Positions 1-8,227 of a stretch of DNA of 33,830 nt are shown here, in pieces. The stretch is taken from contig CANROT010000010.1 of the NCBI GenBank assembly GCA_947632285.1, forward strand, positions 1 to 33,830, written 5' to 3'. The DNA comes from an uncultured Clostridia bacterium. GTDB lineage: Bacteria > Bacillota > Clostridia > Oscillospirales > CAG-272. The notes below the pieces were generated by a model, which worked only from the letters and a program-made list of their open reading frames with translations, did no database searches and was not told the origin of the DNA. Both the position numbers and the translations under genes were made by a program. Numbering within the stretch: the first letter of the stretch is position 1; each line of letters begins with the position of its first letter.

Positions 1-1050
1 TTTGATACAACACCGATGAAAAATTGAAAGGTGCGCCTTTGCGGTGTAATTTTCCGCTTGCGGTGTAAAATGTGTGCCGGGTTAATAGCGGTAGATTTAT
101 TCACGATTTTGTGGTATGATTTATCAAAATAGAAATTTAACGGGGGACAACATGAACAATATCTGGTCAGAAAATGTGCAGGGCGTTATGACGTTGTATC
201 TCAGTCGAAAACTGAGATTTGATGATGTGTTCTTTGAACAGTATAAGCAATTGTTCAATATAGATGAAAATACTGATATGAAAATATTAGAGATTGGATG
301 CGGTCCCGGGGCACTTGCAGAATCATTACACAGATGGTATCCCAAGGCGCAAATTACCGCAATAGACAGGGACAGCAAATTCATTTCATTTGCGAAAGAG
401 AACATTCCTGGAATTGATTTCAGAGAAGGAGACGCAACAAAGCTTCCATTCGGGGATTGCTCGTTTGACATCACAATTTCCAATACGGTACAGGAACATA
501 TTGAACCAACAGTTTTTTGGGGCGAACAGTTGCGTGTGTTGAAACCGGGCGGTGTGTGCCTTTGCCTTTCTGCAAGGAAGGGCTTGCAGTGCATCGCACA
601 ATGCTTGGAAACAACAGCGGCGGAAAAAGAATTTTGGAAAAGTATTTCGCAGTCGGAGGACGAATTGGAGAAGTATGATGTCGCCCGATATCCGATGTCC
701 GAGGCGGAACTTCCCGCGTCAATGGAGCATAATGGATTTTCAGATGTATCTATTGGGTATGCGATCATTGATCTTACCCCGGACGCATCAAAGTATCCGG
801 CTCAGATGGCAAAATCAATGATCGAAGCGATGAGGCAGATGAATCTTGAGGCAATTCAGTCTGTTCATTCAGATTGTGCTGAGAGGGTTATTTCGGCAGT
901 GAATGCCAAATATGATGAGCGGCTTCGATTGTATTGTGAAGGAATTAAACAGTGGGACACATCGGTTTCGGTGACAATGATTTTACGTGGAGTAAAAAGA
1001 TAAAAACGCATTACTGCCGATAAAGAAAGACTTTTTCCTGTTGTATCAAA
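1..1050. repeat. 12-bp perfect inverted repeat flanking the methyltransferase gene (arms 1-12 and 1039-1050)
   Basis: TTTGATACAACA at 1-12; its reverse complement TGTTGTATCAAA at 1039-1050. Confidence 0.6.
152..1003 (+). CDS. SAM-dependent class I methyltransferase (Methyltransf_11/25-like)
   Basis: ORF 116-1003; start moved to ATG 152 preceded by GGGGGA. Motif I 'ILEIGCGPGALAESL', motif II 'AIDRDSKFI', 'VLKPGGVCLCL'. Confidence 0.85.
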   Translation: MNNIWSENVQGVMTLYLSRKLRFDDVFFEQYKQLFNIDENTDMKILEIGCGPGALAESLHRWYPKAQITAIDRDSKFISFAKENIPGIDFREGDATKLPFGDCSFDITISNTVQEHIEPTVFWGEQLRVLKPGGVCLCLSARKGLQCIAQCLETTAAEKEFWKSISQSEDELEKYDVARYPMSEAELPASMEHNGFSDVSIGYAIIDLTPDASKYPAQMAKSMIEAMRQMNLEAIQSVHSDCAERVISAVNAKYDERLRLYCEGIKQWDTSVSVTMILRGVKR

Positions 1051-1145
1051 TTCGCCAACAACATAGACCCCCGGTGCAAATATGGCACGCTCTTGATTTG
1101 CGTGCCGTGCTTGTTGACGGGCGGACGTGATCATCAAAATAAAGT

Positions 1146-1212
1146 AATAAAAAGTTTTGAAAAAGGGGAGCGCGAGGGGGAAAAACTTTTTCAAAAGTTT
1201 TTCCCCCTCGCG
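1146..1212. repeat. Palindromic element copy A: AATAAAAAGTTTTG (1146-1159) plus perfect 20-bp-arm palindrome (1171-1190/1193-1212)
   Basis: CGCGAGGGGGAAAAACTTTT-TC-AAAAGTTTTTCCCCCTCGCG read directly. Confidence 0.85.
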
Positions 1213-1232
1213 AAAAAGGAGACACAACACAC

Positions 1233-2996
1233 ATGCCATACGATGCGGCAATGCTTGCCGCGGTCTGCCGCGAGGTCAATTCCATGCGCGGCGCGCGGTG
1301 CGAGAAGGTATACGGGCTGTCGAACGAGGAGATATCGGTCGTTCTGCGCGGGAGGGGCGAATCCCGGCGGCTGTATATAAACGCGGGCTCGTCGAACCCG
1401 AGAATGTGTTTTGAGAGCGAGGACGCGGAGAACCCGACGACGCCGCCGAGTTTCTGCATGATGCTCCGAAAGCATCTCGGCGGTGCGGTCTTCGCCGGGG
1501 CGGAGCAGTTCGGCTCGGAGAGGGCGGCGAGGCTCACGTTTGAGACGCGCGACGAGATGGGATTCCCGTGCGAGCGGTATCTCATCGTCGAGATCATGAA
1601 CAAATACAGCAATATAATCCTCTGCCGCGACGGCGACAGGATAATCGGCGCCTCCCGCGTTGTCGATTTTACGACGAGCAGACTGCGACAGGTGCTGCCG
1701 GGAATGACGTATGAGACGCCGCCTAAGCAGGACAAGGCGGACATTCTCGACGCGGACAGGTCCGCGCTGTTTGACGCCGCGATCTCGGCGGGGGACGCGC
1801 CAGCGGACAAATTCCTGATAAGAACATACGCGGGGCTCTCCCCGCTGTTGTGCCGCGAGATCGCGTACCGCGCCGGGGGCAGCGTTGACGCGCCCGTGTC
1901 CGACTGCGACGGCGGGCGGCTGTGGGCAGCGTTTTCCGAGGTGCGCGAGATGATCCGCACGGGGGAGACGGCGGAGCTGACGCTCGTTTACGACGAGGGC
2001 GGGCGGCCGCTCGAATTCGGCGTCGTCGATATACTCGAATACGGCGAAAAATATAAAAAGACGCATTTTGACTCCCCGTCAAAGCTCATCGAATCGTTTT
2101 ACCGCGAGCGCGGGCGCGTTGACAGAGTGTCCCAGCGCGGCGGCGACGTCGTAAAGCTCGTGGCGGCGGCGCGGCGGCGCATCGAGCGCAAGCTCGAAAA
2201 GCTGAGGGAGGAGCTCGAGCGCGCCGCAGAGGGCGAGAGCTACAAGCGGATCGGGGACATCATAAATTCAAACCTGCACCTGCTCTCGCGCGGAATGCGG
2301 GAGGCGGAGCTCATTGACTACTACGACCCCGAATGCAAAACGGTCCGCGTCACGCTGAACGAGCGGCTGTCGCCGTCCGAAAACGCGCAGTTCTGCTACC
2401 GCAGATACGCAAAGTGCAAGACGTCCCGCGTGATGACGGCGGAGCAGATAAAGCTCGCGGAGGCGGAGCTCTCATATATCGAAACGGTCGAGGACGCGCT
2501 GTCGCGCGCGAAGGGCGACGCCGAGATAGACGAGCTGCGCGCGGAGCTCGCGGCAGCGGGATACGCGAAGGCGCTCAAATCGAGCGCGAAGGGCAGGCTG
2601 AAGTCGCAGCCGTCCCACCCGGACAAATATCTGACGTCCGGCGGATATACGGTTTTGTGCGGCAAAAACAATATACAGAACGACAAGCTCACGCTGAAAA
2701 CGGCGGCGGGCGGCGACTGGTGGTTCCACGTCAAGGGCGCGGCGGGCAGCCATGTCATTATGATAACGCCGGACGGGGAGGAGCCGCCGGAGGCGGACTT
2801 CACCGAGGCGGCAATGATCGCGGCGTACAATTCGAGCGTGTCGCACGGGGTCAACGTGCCCGTCGACTATACGCAGGTCAAAAACATCAAAAAGCCGTCC
2901 GGCTCAAAGCCCGGATATGTCACATACAAGACGAACTGGACCGCGTATGTGACGCCGGAGCGGGAGCGCGTCGAGGCGATGAAGGTGAAAAAATAG
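1233..2996 (+). CDS. rqcH: RqcH / NFACT-family ribosome quality control protein (FbpA/Rqc2 homologue)
   Basis: 587 aa; N-terminal NFACT-N, coiled coil, C-terminal NFACT-R 'DKYLTSGGYTVLCGKNNIQNDKLTLKTAAGGDWWFHVKGAAGSHVI'. RBS AAGGAG upstream. Confidence 0.95.
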   Translation: MPYDAAMLAAVCREVNSMRGARCEKVYGLSNEEISVVLRGRGESRRLYINAGSSNPRMCFESEDAENPTTPPSFCMMLRKHLGGAVFAGAEQFGSERAARLTFETRDEMGFPCERYLIVEIMNKYSNIILCRDGDRIIGASRVVDFTTSRLRQVLPGMTYETPPKQDKADILDADRSALFDAAISAGDAPADKFLIRTYAGLSPLLCREIAYRAGGSVDAPVSDCDGGRLWAAFSEVREMIRTGETAELTLVYDEGGRPLEFGVVDILEYGEKYKKTHFDSPSKLIESFYRERGRVDRVSQRGGDVVKLVAAARRRIERKLEKLREELERAAEGESYKRIGDIINSNLHLLSRGMREAELIDYYDPECKTVRVTLNERLSPSENAQFCYRRYAKCKTSRVMTAEQIKLAEAELSYIETVEDALSRAKGDAEIDELRAELAAAGYAKALKSSAKGRLKSQPSHPDKYLTSGGYTVLCGKNNIQNDKLTLKTAAGGDWWFHVKGAAGSHVIMITPDGEEPPEADFTEAAMIAAYNSSVSHGVNVPVDYTQVKNIKKPSGSKPGYVTYKTNWTAYVTPERERVEAMKVKK

Positions 2997-3005
2997 GAGG
3001 AATAT

Positions 3006-3554
3006 ATGGGAACGCCGCACGCGTTTGAACCGGAAAAGCTGTTCTGCGGGCTGCTGTATACGGACGCGGACGCATACGCCCGCGCAAAGGAAAAGCTGAT
3101 ATCGGACTTCGGCCCCGTCGACCTCGAGTCCGAGGAGATGTCGTTTTCGGCTTTCAGCGACTATTATTCATACGAGATGACGGGCGAGGTCAAGAGGCGG
3201 TTTCTGTCGTTTGAAAATCTCGTCCCGCCGGACACGATAGCGGAGATAAAGGAGAGGACGAACGCGATGGAGGCGGAGATGTCGGAGGGCGGCGGCCGCA
3301 CCGTCAACCTCGACCCCGGGCTCATCGGCCACGGGCGGCTCCTTTTGCCGACGACGAAACCCGCCGGGCACAGGATAGCGCTGCGCGACGGGATATATAT
3401 CGAGATGACGCTGTTTTATTCGCGCGGCGGCTGGCACGCGTTCCCGTGGACGTACAGGGACTTCGCCTCCGAGCGCGTCATGGCGATAATGTCAAAGATA
3501 CGCGCCTCATATATAAAGGAGCGGCGCGCGATGATGAAGGAGGGAACGATTTGA
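3006..3554 (+). CDS. DUF4416 family protein
   Basis: 182 aa; 'FCGLLY...FGPVDLESEEMSFSAFSDYYSYEMT...NLDPGLIGHGRLLLPTTKPAGHRI...GIYIEMTLFY' fits DUF4416. Confidence 0.8.
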   Translation: MGTPHAFEPEKLFCGLLYTDADAYARAKEKLISDFGPVDLESEEMSFSAFSDYYSYEMTGEVKRRFLSFENLVPPDTIAEIKERTNAMEAEMSEGGGRTVNLDPGLIGHGRLLLPTTKPAGHRIALRDGIYIEMTLFYSRGGWHAFPWTYRDFASERVMAIMSKIRASYIKERRAMMKEGTI

Positions 3555-4276
3555 AGGAGAAGATCACGGTCACAAAATATATGCTCTCAACGTCCGGGCG
3601 CGCGCGGCTGCGGCTCGCCGTCGTTTCCGACACGCACGAGGCGGACCCGGTGCCCGTCGCGGACGCCGTGCGCAGCATCGCGCCGGATATAATTATCCTC
3701 GCCGGGGACATAGTCGAGGCGAAGACGAAGATGTCCGCGGCGCTGCACGACGGCGCAAGGAGCGAGGCTTCATACGAACTGATCCGGTCGCTCTGCCGGA
3801 TCGCGCCCGTATATTACGGGCTCGGGAACCACGAGGCGAACCTGACCGAGCGCCAGCTTGAAAACATAAAGAGGACGGAGGCTCACCTGCTCGTCGACGA
3901 ATACGCGAGGATAAAGGCGCGCGGGTGCGAGCTCGCGATAGGCGCCGTGTCGCCGGAGGACGACGCGGCGGCGCGCTCGATGCTTGAAGGGCTGCGGCGG
4001 CAGGACTGCTATCGAATACTGATCTGCCACCGCCCGGAGCGGTATGTGAGGGAATTTTACGATCCGCGCGACGACCTTGTCCTCGCCGGGCACGCGCACG
4101 GCGGACAGTGGCGCGCCTTCGGCATCGGCGCGTTCGCGCCGGGGCAGGGGATTTTCCCGCGGTATACAAAAGGTTTTTACGGCAATCTGCTCGTCTCCGC
4201 AGGCGCGCACAACAGCGAATTTGTCCCGAGGATAAACGACCCGTGCGAGGTGCTGTCGGTCGAGCTCGTCGACTGA
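3551..4276 (+). CDS. Metallophosphoesterase (YkuE-like calcineurin-type)
   Basis: Frame 3446-4276; likely TTG start at 3551 overlapping the previous stop. 'VVSDTHE', 'ILAGDIVE', 'GLGNHE', 'LAGHAHGGQWR' metal-binding motifs. Confidence 0.85.
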   Translation: MKEKITVTKYMLSTSGRARLRLAVVSDTHEADPVPVADAVRSIAPDIIILAGDIVEAKTKMSAALHDGARSEASYELIRSLCRIAPVYYGLGNHEANLTERQLENIKRTEAHLLVDEYARIKARGCELAIGAVSPEDDAAARSMLEGLRRQDCYRILICHRPERYVREFYDPRDDLVLAGHAHGGQWRAFGIGAFAPGQGIFPRYTKGFYGNLLVSAGAHNSEFVPRINDPCEVLSVELVD

Positions 4277-4292
4277 AAGAAAGGAAAAAGAT

Positions 4293-5549
4293 ATGGAAAA
4301 CATCATAAGGGACGCGTCGCTTTCGCCGTCCGGAATAATGAAAATTGATTGGGTACGCGCGCACATGCCGATAGTCGGCGAGATAGAGCGCCGGTTCGAG
4401 AGGGAAAAACCGTTCTCGGGGAAGAAGATCGCGATGTCGATACACATGGAGGCGAAGACGGCGCGGACCGCGCTGCTTTTGAAGGCGGGCGGCGCGGACG
4501 TTTACGCAACGGGGTGCAATCCGCTCTCGACTCAGGACGACGTTGCGGCGGGGCTCGCCTCGCTCGGCGTACACGTATTCGCGATACACGGGGCGACAGA
4601 TGAGGAATATCACAGCCACCTCTGCCGCACGCTGTCCTGCCGCCCGGACGTCTTTATCGACGACGGCGGCGACCTGACGGCGATCCTCTGCGACGAGCAC
4701 CCCGAGTACGGGGAAAACCTCCTCGGCGGCAGCGAGGAGACGACGACGGGCGTCATGCGCCTGCGCGCGCGTGCGGCGACGGGCGGGCTCCCGTTCCCGA
4801 TGGTGTGCGTAAACGACGCGAGAATGAAATATCTGTTCGACAACAGATACGGCACGGGCCAGTCCGTGCTCGACGGCATAATGCGGACGACGAATCTCGT
4901 CATAGCGGGAAAGGTGTTCGTCGTCGCCGGTTACGGCTGGTGCGGCAAGGGCGCCGCGATGCGGGCGAAGGGAATGGGCGCACGCGTCATCGTCTGCGAG
5001 GTCGACCCGGTCCGCGCGGTCGAGGCGGTCATGGACGGATTCGACGTCATGAAAATGGCGGACGCCGCGCCGCTCGGCGACATTTTCCTCACCGTGACCG
5101 GCTGCCGCGACGTCATAACGACGGAGCATATAAAGAAGATGAAAAACGGCGCCGTCCTCTGCAACGCGGGCCACTTCGACGTTGAGGTAGCGGTCGCGGA
5201 GATGAGGGCGAGGGCGAAGTCCGTCTCGGAGGCGCGGCACAATATAGAAAAATTCGTCTTCGACGTCGGCGGCGAGAACAAGACCGTATATCTGCTCGCG
5301 GAGGGGCGGCTCGTCAACCTCGCGTCAGGCGACGGGCACCCGGCGGAGATAATGGACACGAGCTTTGCGCTCCAGGCGCTGACCGCCGAATATCTCATAA
5401 AGTACGGCGGCGAGATGGAGCCCGGCGTTTACGCCGTGCCGGAGGATATCGACCGCACGGTCGCAGAGATGAAGCTCGGAACGATGGGGAAGACGATAGA
5501 CGCGCTGACAGAGGCGCAGCGCGCGTATATAAATTCGACCGGCGCGTGA
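4293..5549 (+). CDS. ahcY: Adenosylhomocysteinase-family hydrolase (possible S-inosylhomocysteine hydrolase)
   Basis: 418 aa; 'NPLSTQDDVAAGL', 'GYGWCGKGAAMRAKGMGARVIVCEVDP', 'NAGHFDVEV'. Short form without the long C-terminal tail; HMEAK at residues 51-55. Confidence 0.92.
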   Translation: MENIIRDASLSPSGIMKIDWVRAHMPIVGEIERRFEREKPFSGKKIAMSIHMEAKTARTALLLKAGGADVYATGCNPLSTQDDVAAGLASLGVHVFAIHGATDEEYHSHLCRTLSCRPDVFIDDGGDLTAILCDEHPEYGENLLGGSEETTTGVMRLRARAATGGLPFPMVCVNDARMKYLFDNRYGTGQSVLDGIMRTTNLVIAGKVFVVAGYGWCGKGAAMRAKGMGARVIVCEVDPVRAVEAVMDGFDVMKMADAAPLGDIFLTVTGCRDVITTEHIKKMKNGAVLCNAGHFDVEVAVAEMRARAKSVSEARHNIEKFVFDVGGENKTVYLLAEGRLVNLASGDGHPAEIMDTSFALQALTAEYLIKYGGEMEPGVYAVPEDIDRTVAEMKLGTMGKTIDALTEAQRAYINSTGA

Positions 5550-5562
5550 GCGGAGGGGAAAG

Positions 5563-6819
5563 ATGTATTATATAAAAAATGTAAGGCTTTATACGGGGGA
5601 GCGGTCGTTCCCCCGCGGCGCCGTGATTACGGACGGGAACAGCATCGTCTACGCGGGCGCCGAAAATGACGCGCCGGAGGCGAAGGGCGCCGAGGTGATA
5701 GACGGCAGGGGCGGGATATGCATGCCCGGACTCTCGAACGCACACTCACACGCGCCGATGGTGCTTTTGCGCGGAGAGGGAGCCGACCTCCCGCTCGCGG
5801 AGTGGCTCGCGTGCGTGCAGCGGCTGGAGGACAATTTCACGCCGGAGACGATATACACGGGCACGATGCTCGCGATAATGGAGATGATGCGCGGCGGGAT
5901 AACGTCGTTTGCGGACATGTATTTCGAGTGCCCCGATATGATCCGCGCCGTGCTCGATTCGGGCATACGCGCGAACATCTCGCGCGGCTCAACGTCTGTC
6001 GAGGGCGTCATGTCGCACCGCGAGCTTCACCGCGAGTTTGACGGCGCGGACGGGCGAGTCCGCATATATGTCGGGCTGCACGCGGAGTATACGTCGGACG
6101 AGACGACCGCCCGCGCGGCGGCCGGGCTCGCGCGCGAGCTCGGGGTCGGCGTACACGTCCACCTGTCCGAGAGCGCGCCGGAGGTCGCGGGCTGCTTTGA
6201 GCGGCACGGAATGACGCCGCCCGCGTATTTTGAGCGGACGGGACTATTTGACGTCCCGGTCATAGCGGCGCACTGTGTCCACCTGTCGGACGGGGATATC
6301 GAAATCCTCGCATCGCACGGCGTCACGGCGGCGCACTGTCCGGCGAGCAATATGTATCTGTGCAGCGGCGTCTCGCATGTCGCAAAGCTGCTCGCGCGCG
6401 GCGTGCGCGTCGGCATAGGGACGGACGGCGCGGCGAGCAACAACACGCTCGATATGTTCCGCGAAATGCGGCTCGCGGCGCTTGCGGCGAAGATATCGGC
6501 CGGCTCGGCGTCGGCGCTCCCGGCGCGCAAGGTCATAGAAATGGCGACGGCTGACGGAGCCGCCGCGATGGGCTTTGATCGCTCTGGCGTGCTCGCACCC
6601 GGGCGCGCGGCCGATCTCGTCCTGCTCGACGGGGACGCGCTGCATCTGAACGCGGACGATATTCCGACCGCGGTCGTCTACTCGGCGTCCGCAGCAGACG
6701 TCAGGCTGACGATGGCGGCGGGGCGTATCCTCTACCGCGACGGGGAATATAAAACGGTCGACGCCGAGCGCATTCGCGCCGAGGGCAAAAAGGCGGCGGC
6801 GCATCTGCGCGGAAAATAA
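5563..6819 (+). CDS. Amidohydrolase, SAH/5'-methylthioadenosine deaminase-like (MtaD/SahD family)
   Basis: 418 aa; 'GLSNAHSHAPMVLLRGEGADLPLAEWL', 'GVHVHLSES', 'AHCVHLSDGDIEIL', 'GIGTDGAASNNTLDMFREM'. Confidence 0.88.
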   Translation: MYYIKNVRLYTGERSFPRGAVITDGNSIVYAGAENDAPEAKGAEVIDGRGGICMPGLSNAHSHAPMVLLRGEGADLPLAEWLACVQRLEDNFTPETIYTGTMLAIMEMMRGGITSFADMYFECPDMIRAVLDSGIRANISRGSTSVEGVMSHRELHREFDGADGRVRIYVGLHAEYTSDETTARAAAGLARELGVGVHVHLSESAPEVAGCFERHGMTPPAYFERTGLFDVPVIAAHCVHLSDGDIEILASHGVTAAHCPASNMYLCSGVSHVAKLLARGVRVGIGTDGAASNNTLDMFREMRLAALAAKISAGSASALPARKVIEMATADGAAAMGFDRSGVLAPGRAADLVLLDGDALHLNADDIPTAVVYSASAADVRLTMAAGRILYRDGEYKTVDAERIRAEGKKAAAHLRGK

Positions 6820-6895
6820 AGGAAAATAAAGGAAAGGTAAAAATTTACGGCGGTAAACTGCCAAGGATTTTACATTATACGGATATAAGGAAACA

Positions 6896-6924
6896 TTGTT
6901 ATCCGCGACATAAAAGTATATAAT
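6896..6924 (+). promoter_or_regulatory. Sigma-A-type promoter for the secreted protein gene
   Basis: TTGTTA (6896-6901)-N17-TATAAT (6919-6924). Confidence 0.65.
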
Positions 6925-6971
6925 TTAAGCAAATGCAAAGGACATATTAAACAAAGTAGGAGGTTTTCTAT

Positions 6972-7724
6972 ATGAGAAAACAGATCAAAGTCCTTATCAG
7001 CGTCGTCGCAGTCGTATGCATGATCGCAGCGCTGATGATTCCTTCATTCGCAGCAGACGAAGGCAGCATAAAGGTTACTGGAAGCTGGAACGAATCCGCA
7101 ACAGAAGCAGAAGGCGTAAAGACTGTTACGCTTGACAACGGCAAGGTCACATGGACCGGTCTTAATGACATGGGCGTTCAGGTAAAAGACGGCAGAGACG
7201 ATGCTATCGGGCTTAAGCCGGCTGATGAAGCAAACCCGGCAAGCGCTTATATTGATTTCGTGTTTACCGTAGAAAAGGCCGGAGAATACGAGCTCAGCAT
7301 CGGCATCGCCGGTGATGCGGCGAATAGAGCGGCAAAGGTTATCGTTAACGGTGACAACGCAAGCGTTGCGACCGTTAAATGCGATGACGGAAATGGTTGG
7401 ACGACACAGACCAAGACTGTTTCTGTAAAGCTTGCTGCTGGCGAGAATACGGTTCGCCTGACAAATACCGATCCCTATGAGAAGTCTCCCAACGTTGCTT
7501 CCGTTGGCTGGAAGCTGACGAAGGCTGACGCGGCAGACACGCAGAAGCCTGCCGACACGCAGAAGCCCGCTGACACGCAGAAACCGGCTGACACGACGGG
7601 TTCCGCCGGCGGCAGCGGCAGCGCTTCTCAGGGCTCGACCTCTCCGGCGACCGGCTTTGCAACGGCGGCTATCGTTCTCGGTATCGCTGCAACGGGCGCT
7701 TACATCTGCTCGAAGAAGCACTGA
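6972..7724 (+). CDS. Secreted, probably sortase-anchored protein with a CBM6/35-like beta-sandwich domain
   Basis: N-terminal signal peptide 'MRKQIKVLISVVAVVCMIAALMIPSFAADE'; 'GEYELSIGIAG...AAKVIVNGDN...VSVKLAAGENTVRLTN'; ADTQKP linker; C-terminal 'SPATG'-hydrophobic-'CSKKH'. Confidence 0.75.
   Translation: MRKQIKVLISVVAVVCMIAALMIPSFAADEGSIKVTGSWNESATEAEGVKTVTLDNGKVTWTGLNDMGVQVKDGRDDAIGLKPADEANPASAYIDFVFTVEKAGEYELSIGIAGDAANRAAKVIVNGDNASVATVKCDDGNGWTTQTKTVSVKLAAGENTVRLTNTDPYEKSPNVASVGWKLTKADAADTQKPADTQKPADTQKPADTTGSAGGSGSASQGSTSPATGFATAAIVLGIAATGAYICSKKH
7536..7595 (+). repeat. 18-bp tandem repeat (3.3 copies) encoding (A)DTQKPA linker
   Basis: GACACGCAGAAGCCTGCC / GACACGCAGAAGCCCGCT / GACACGCAGAAACCGGCT / GACACG. 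Confidence 0.9.
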
Positions 7725-7772
7725 GTCATTTAACATTTCGGGAATATTAAAACACTGAAATAAAATGTACAT

Positions 7773-7819
7773 ATATCGGAGAAGGCAAGCCGTAAAGGCC
7801 GTCTTCTCCGATATTTTTT
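7773..7819 (+). terminator. Rho-independent terminator after the secreted protein gene
   Basis: ATATCGGAGAAG...CTTCTCCGATAT followed by TTTTTT. Confidence 0.85.
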
Positions 7820-7852
7820 GCCGAAATGTGAAAATTTATTGAAGAAAAGACA

Positions 7853-7881
7853 TTGACATGCGGCGCCAATTCTGCTATAAT
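7853..7881 (+). promoter_or_regulatory. Consensus sigma-A promoter for rpsU
   Basis: TTGACA (7853-7858)-N17-TATAAT (7876-7881). Confidence 0.9.
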
Positions 7882-7941
7882 AGCCGATGGCGGTTTGAAA
7901 AACGCCGGCGTCATACCATTGCGAAGGGGGGGATATCAAAG

Positions 7942-8118
7942 ATGGCAGAAATCAGAGTCAAGGAGAATGAATCTCTCGACAGCGCGCTCCGCAGATTTAA
8001 GCGTCAGTGTGCGAGATCGGGCGTCCTCGCTGAACTTCGCAAAAGGGAACACTACGAAAAGCCCAGCGTGAAGAAAAAGAAAAAGGCCGAGGCTGCAAGA
8101 AAGCGCAAGTATAAGTAA
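7942..8118 (+). CDS. rpsU: 30S ribosomal protein S21
   Basis: [61 protein letters not shown] 7942 after AAGGGGGG. Confidence 0.95.
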   Translation: MAEIRVKENESLDSALRRFKRQCARSGVLAELRKREHYEKPSVKKKKKAEAARKRKYK

Positions 8119-8128
8119 GTTATACGAA

Positions 8129-8160
8129 AACGCGCCGTCCCTATTCGGGCGGCGCGTTTT
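8129..8160 (+). terminator. Terminator after rpsU
   Basis: CGCGCCG-TCCCTATTCGGG-CGGCGCG followed by TTTT. Confidence 0.75.
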
Positions 8161-8227
8161 GCGTAGGTGTTATTGCATCGGAGACACGGTTCACCGCAAA
8201 AAATTTATTGCCCATTCGGAGGGGATC

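Noticed and set aside
1084-1106. GGCACGC/GCGTGCC hairpin downstream of the methyltransferase
   Set aside because: Short 7-bp stem with no U-tract; overlaps an alternative GCAAAT/ATTTGC pairing. Too weak to call a terminator or element end.
1191-2066. 291-aa and 304-aa minus-strand ORFs opposite rqcH
   Set aside because: Shadow frames of a clear NFACT protein; no recognisable motifs.
3693-5240. 515-aa minus-strand ORF opposite the metallophosphoesterase and ahcY
   Set aside because: Antisense to well-supported genes; Arg/Ala-rich composition typical of a GC-rich shadow frame.
7536-7595. Tandem 18-bp repeat as a phase-variation or CRISPR-like array
   Set aside because: In-frame imperfect coding repeat of a surface-protein linker; unit is a multiple of 3 and there are no spacers.
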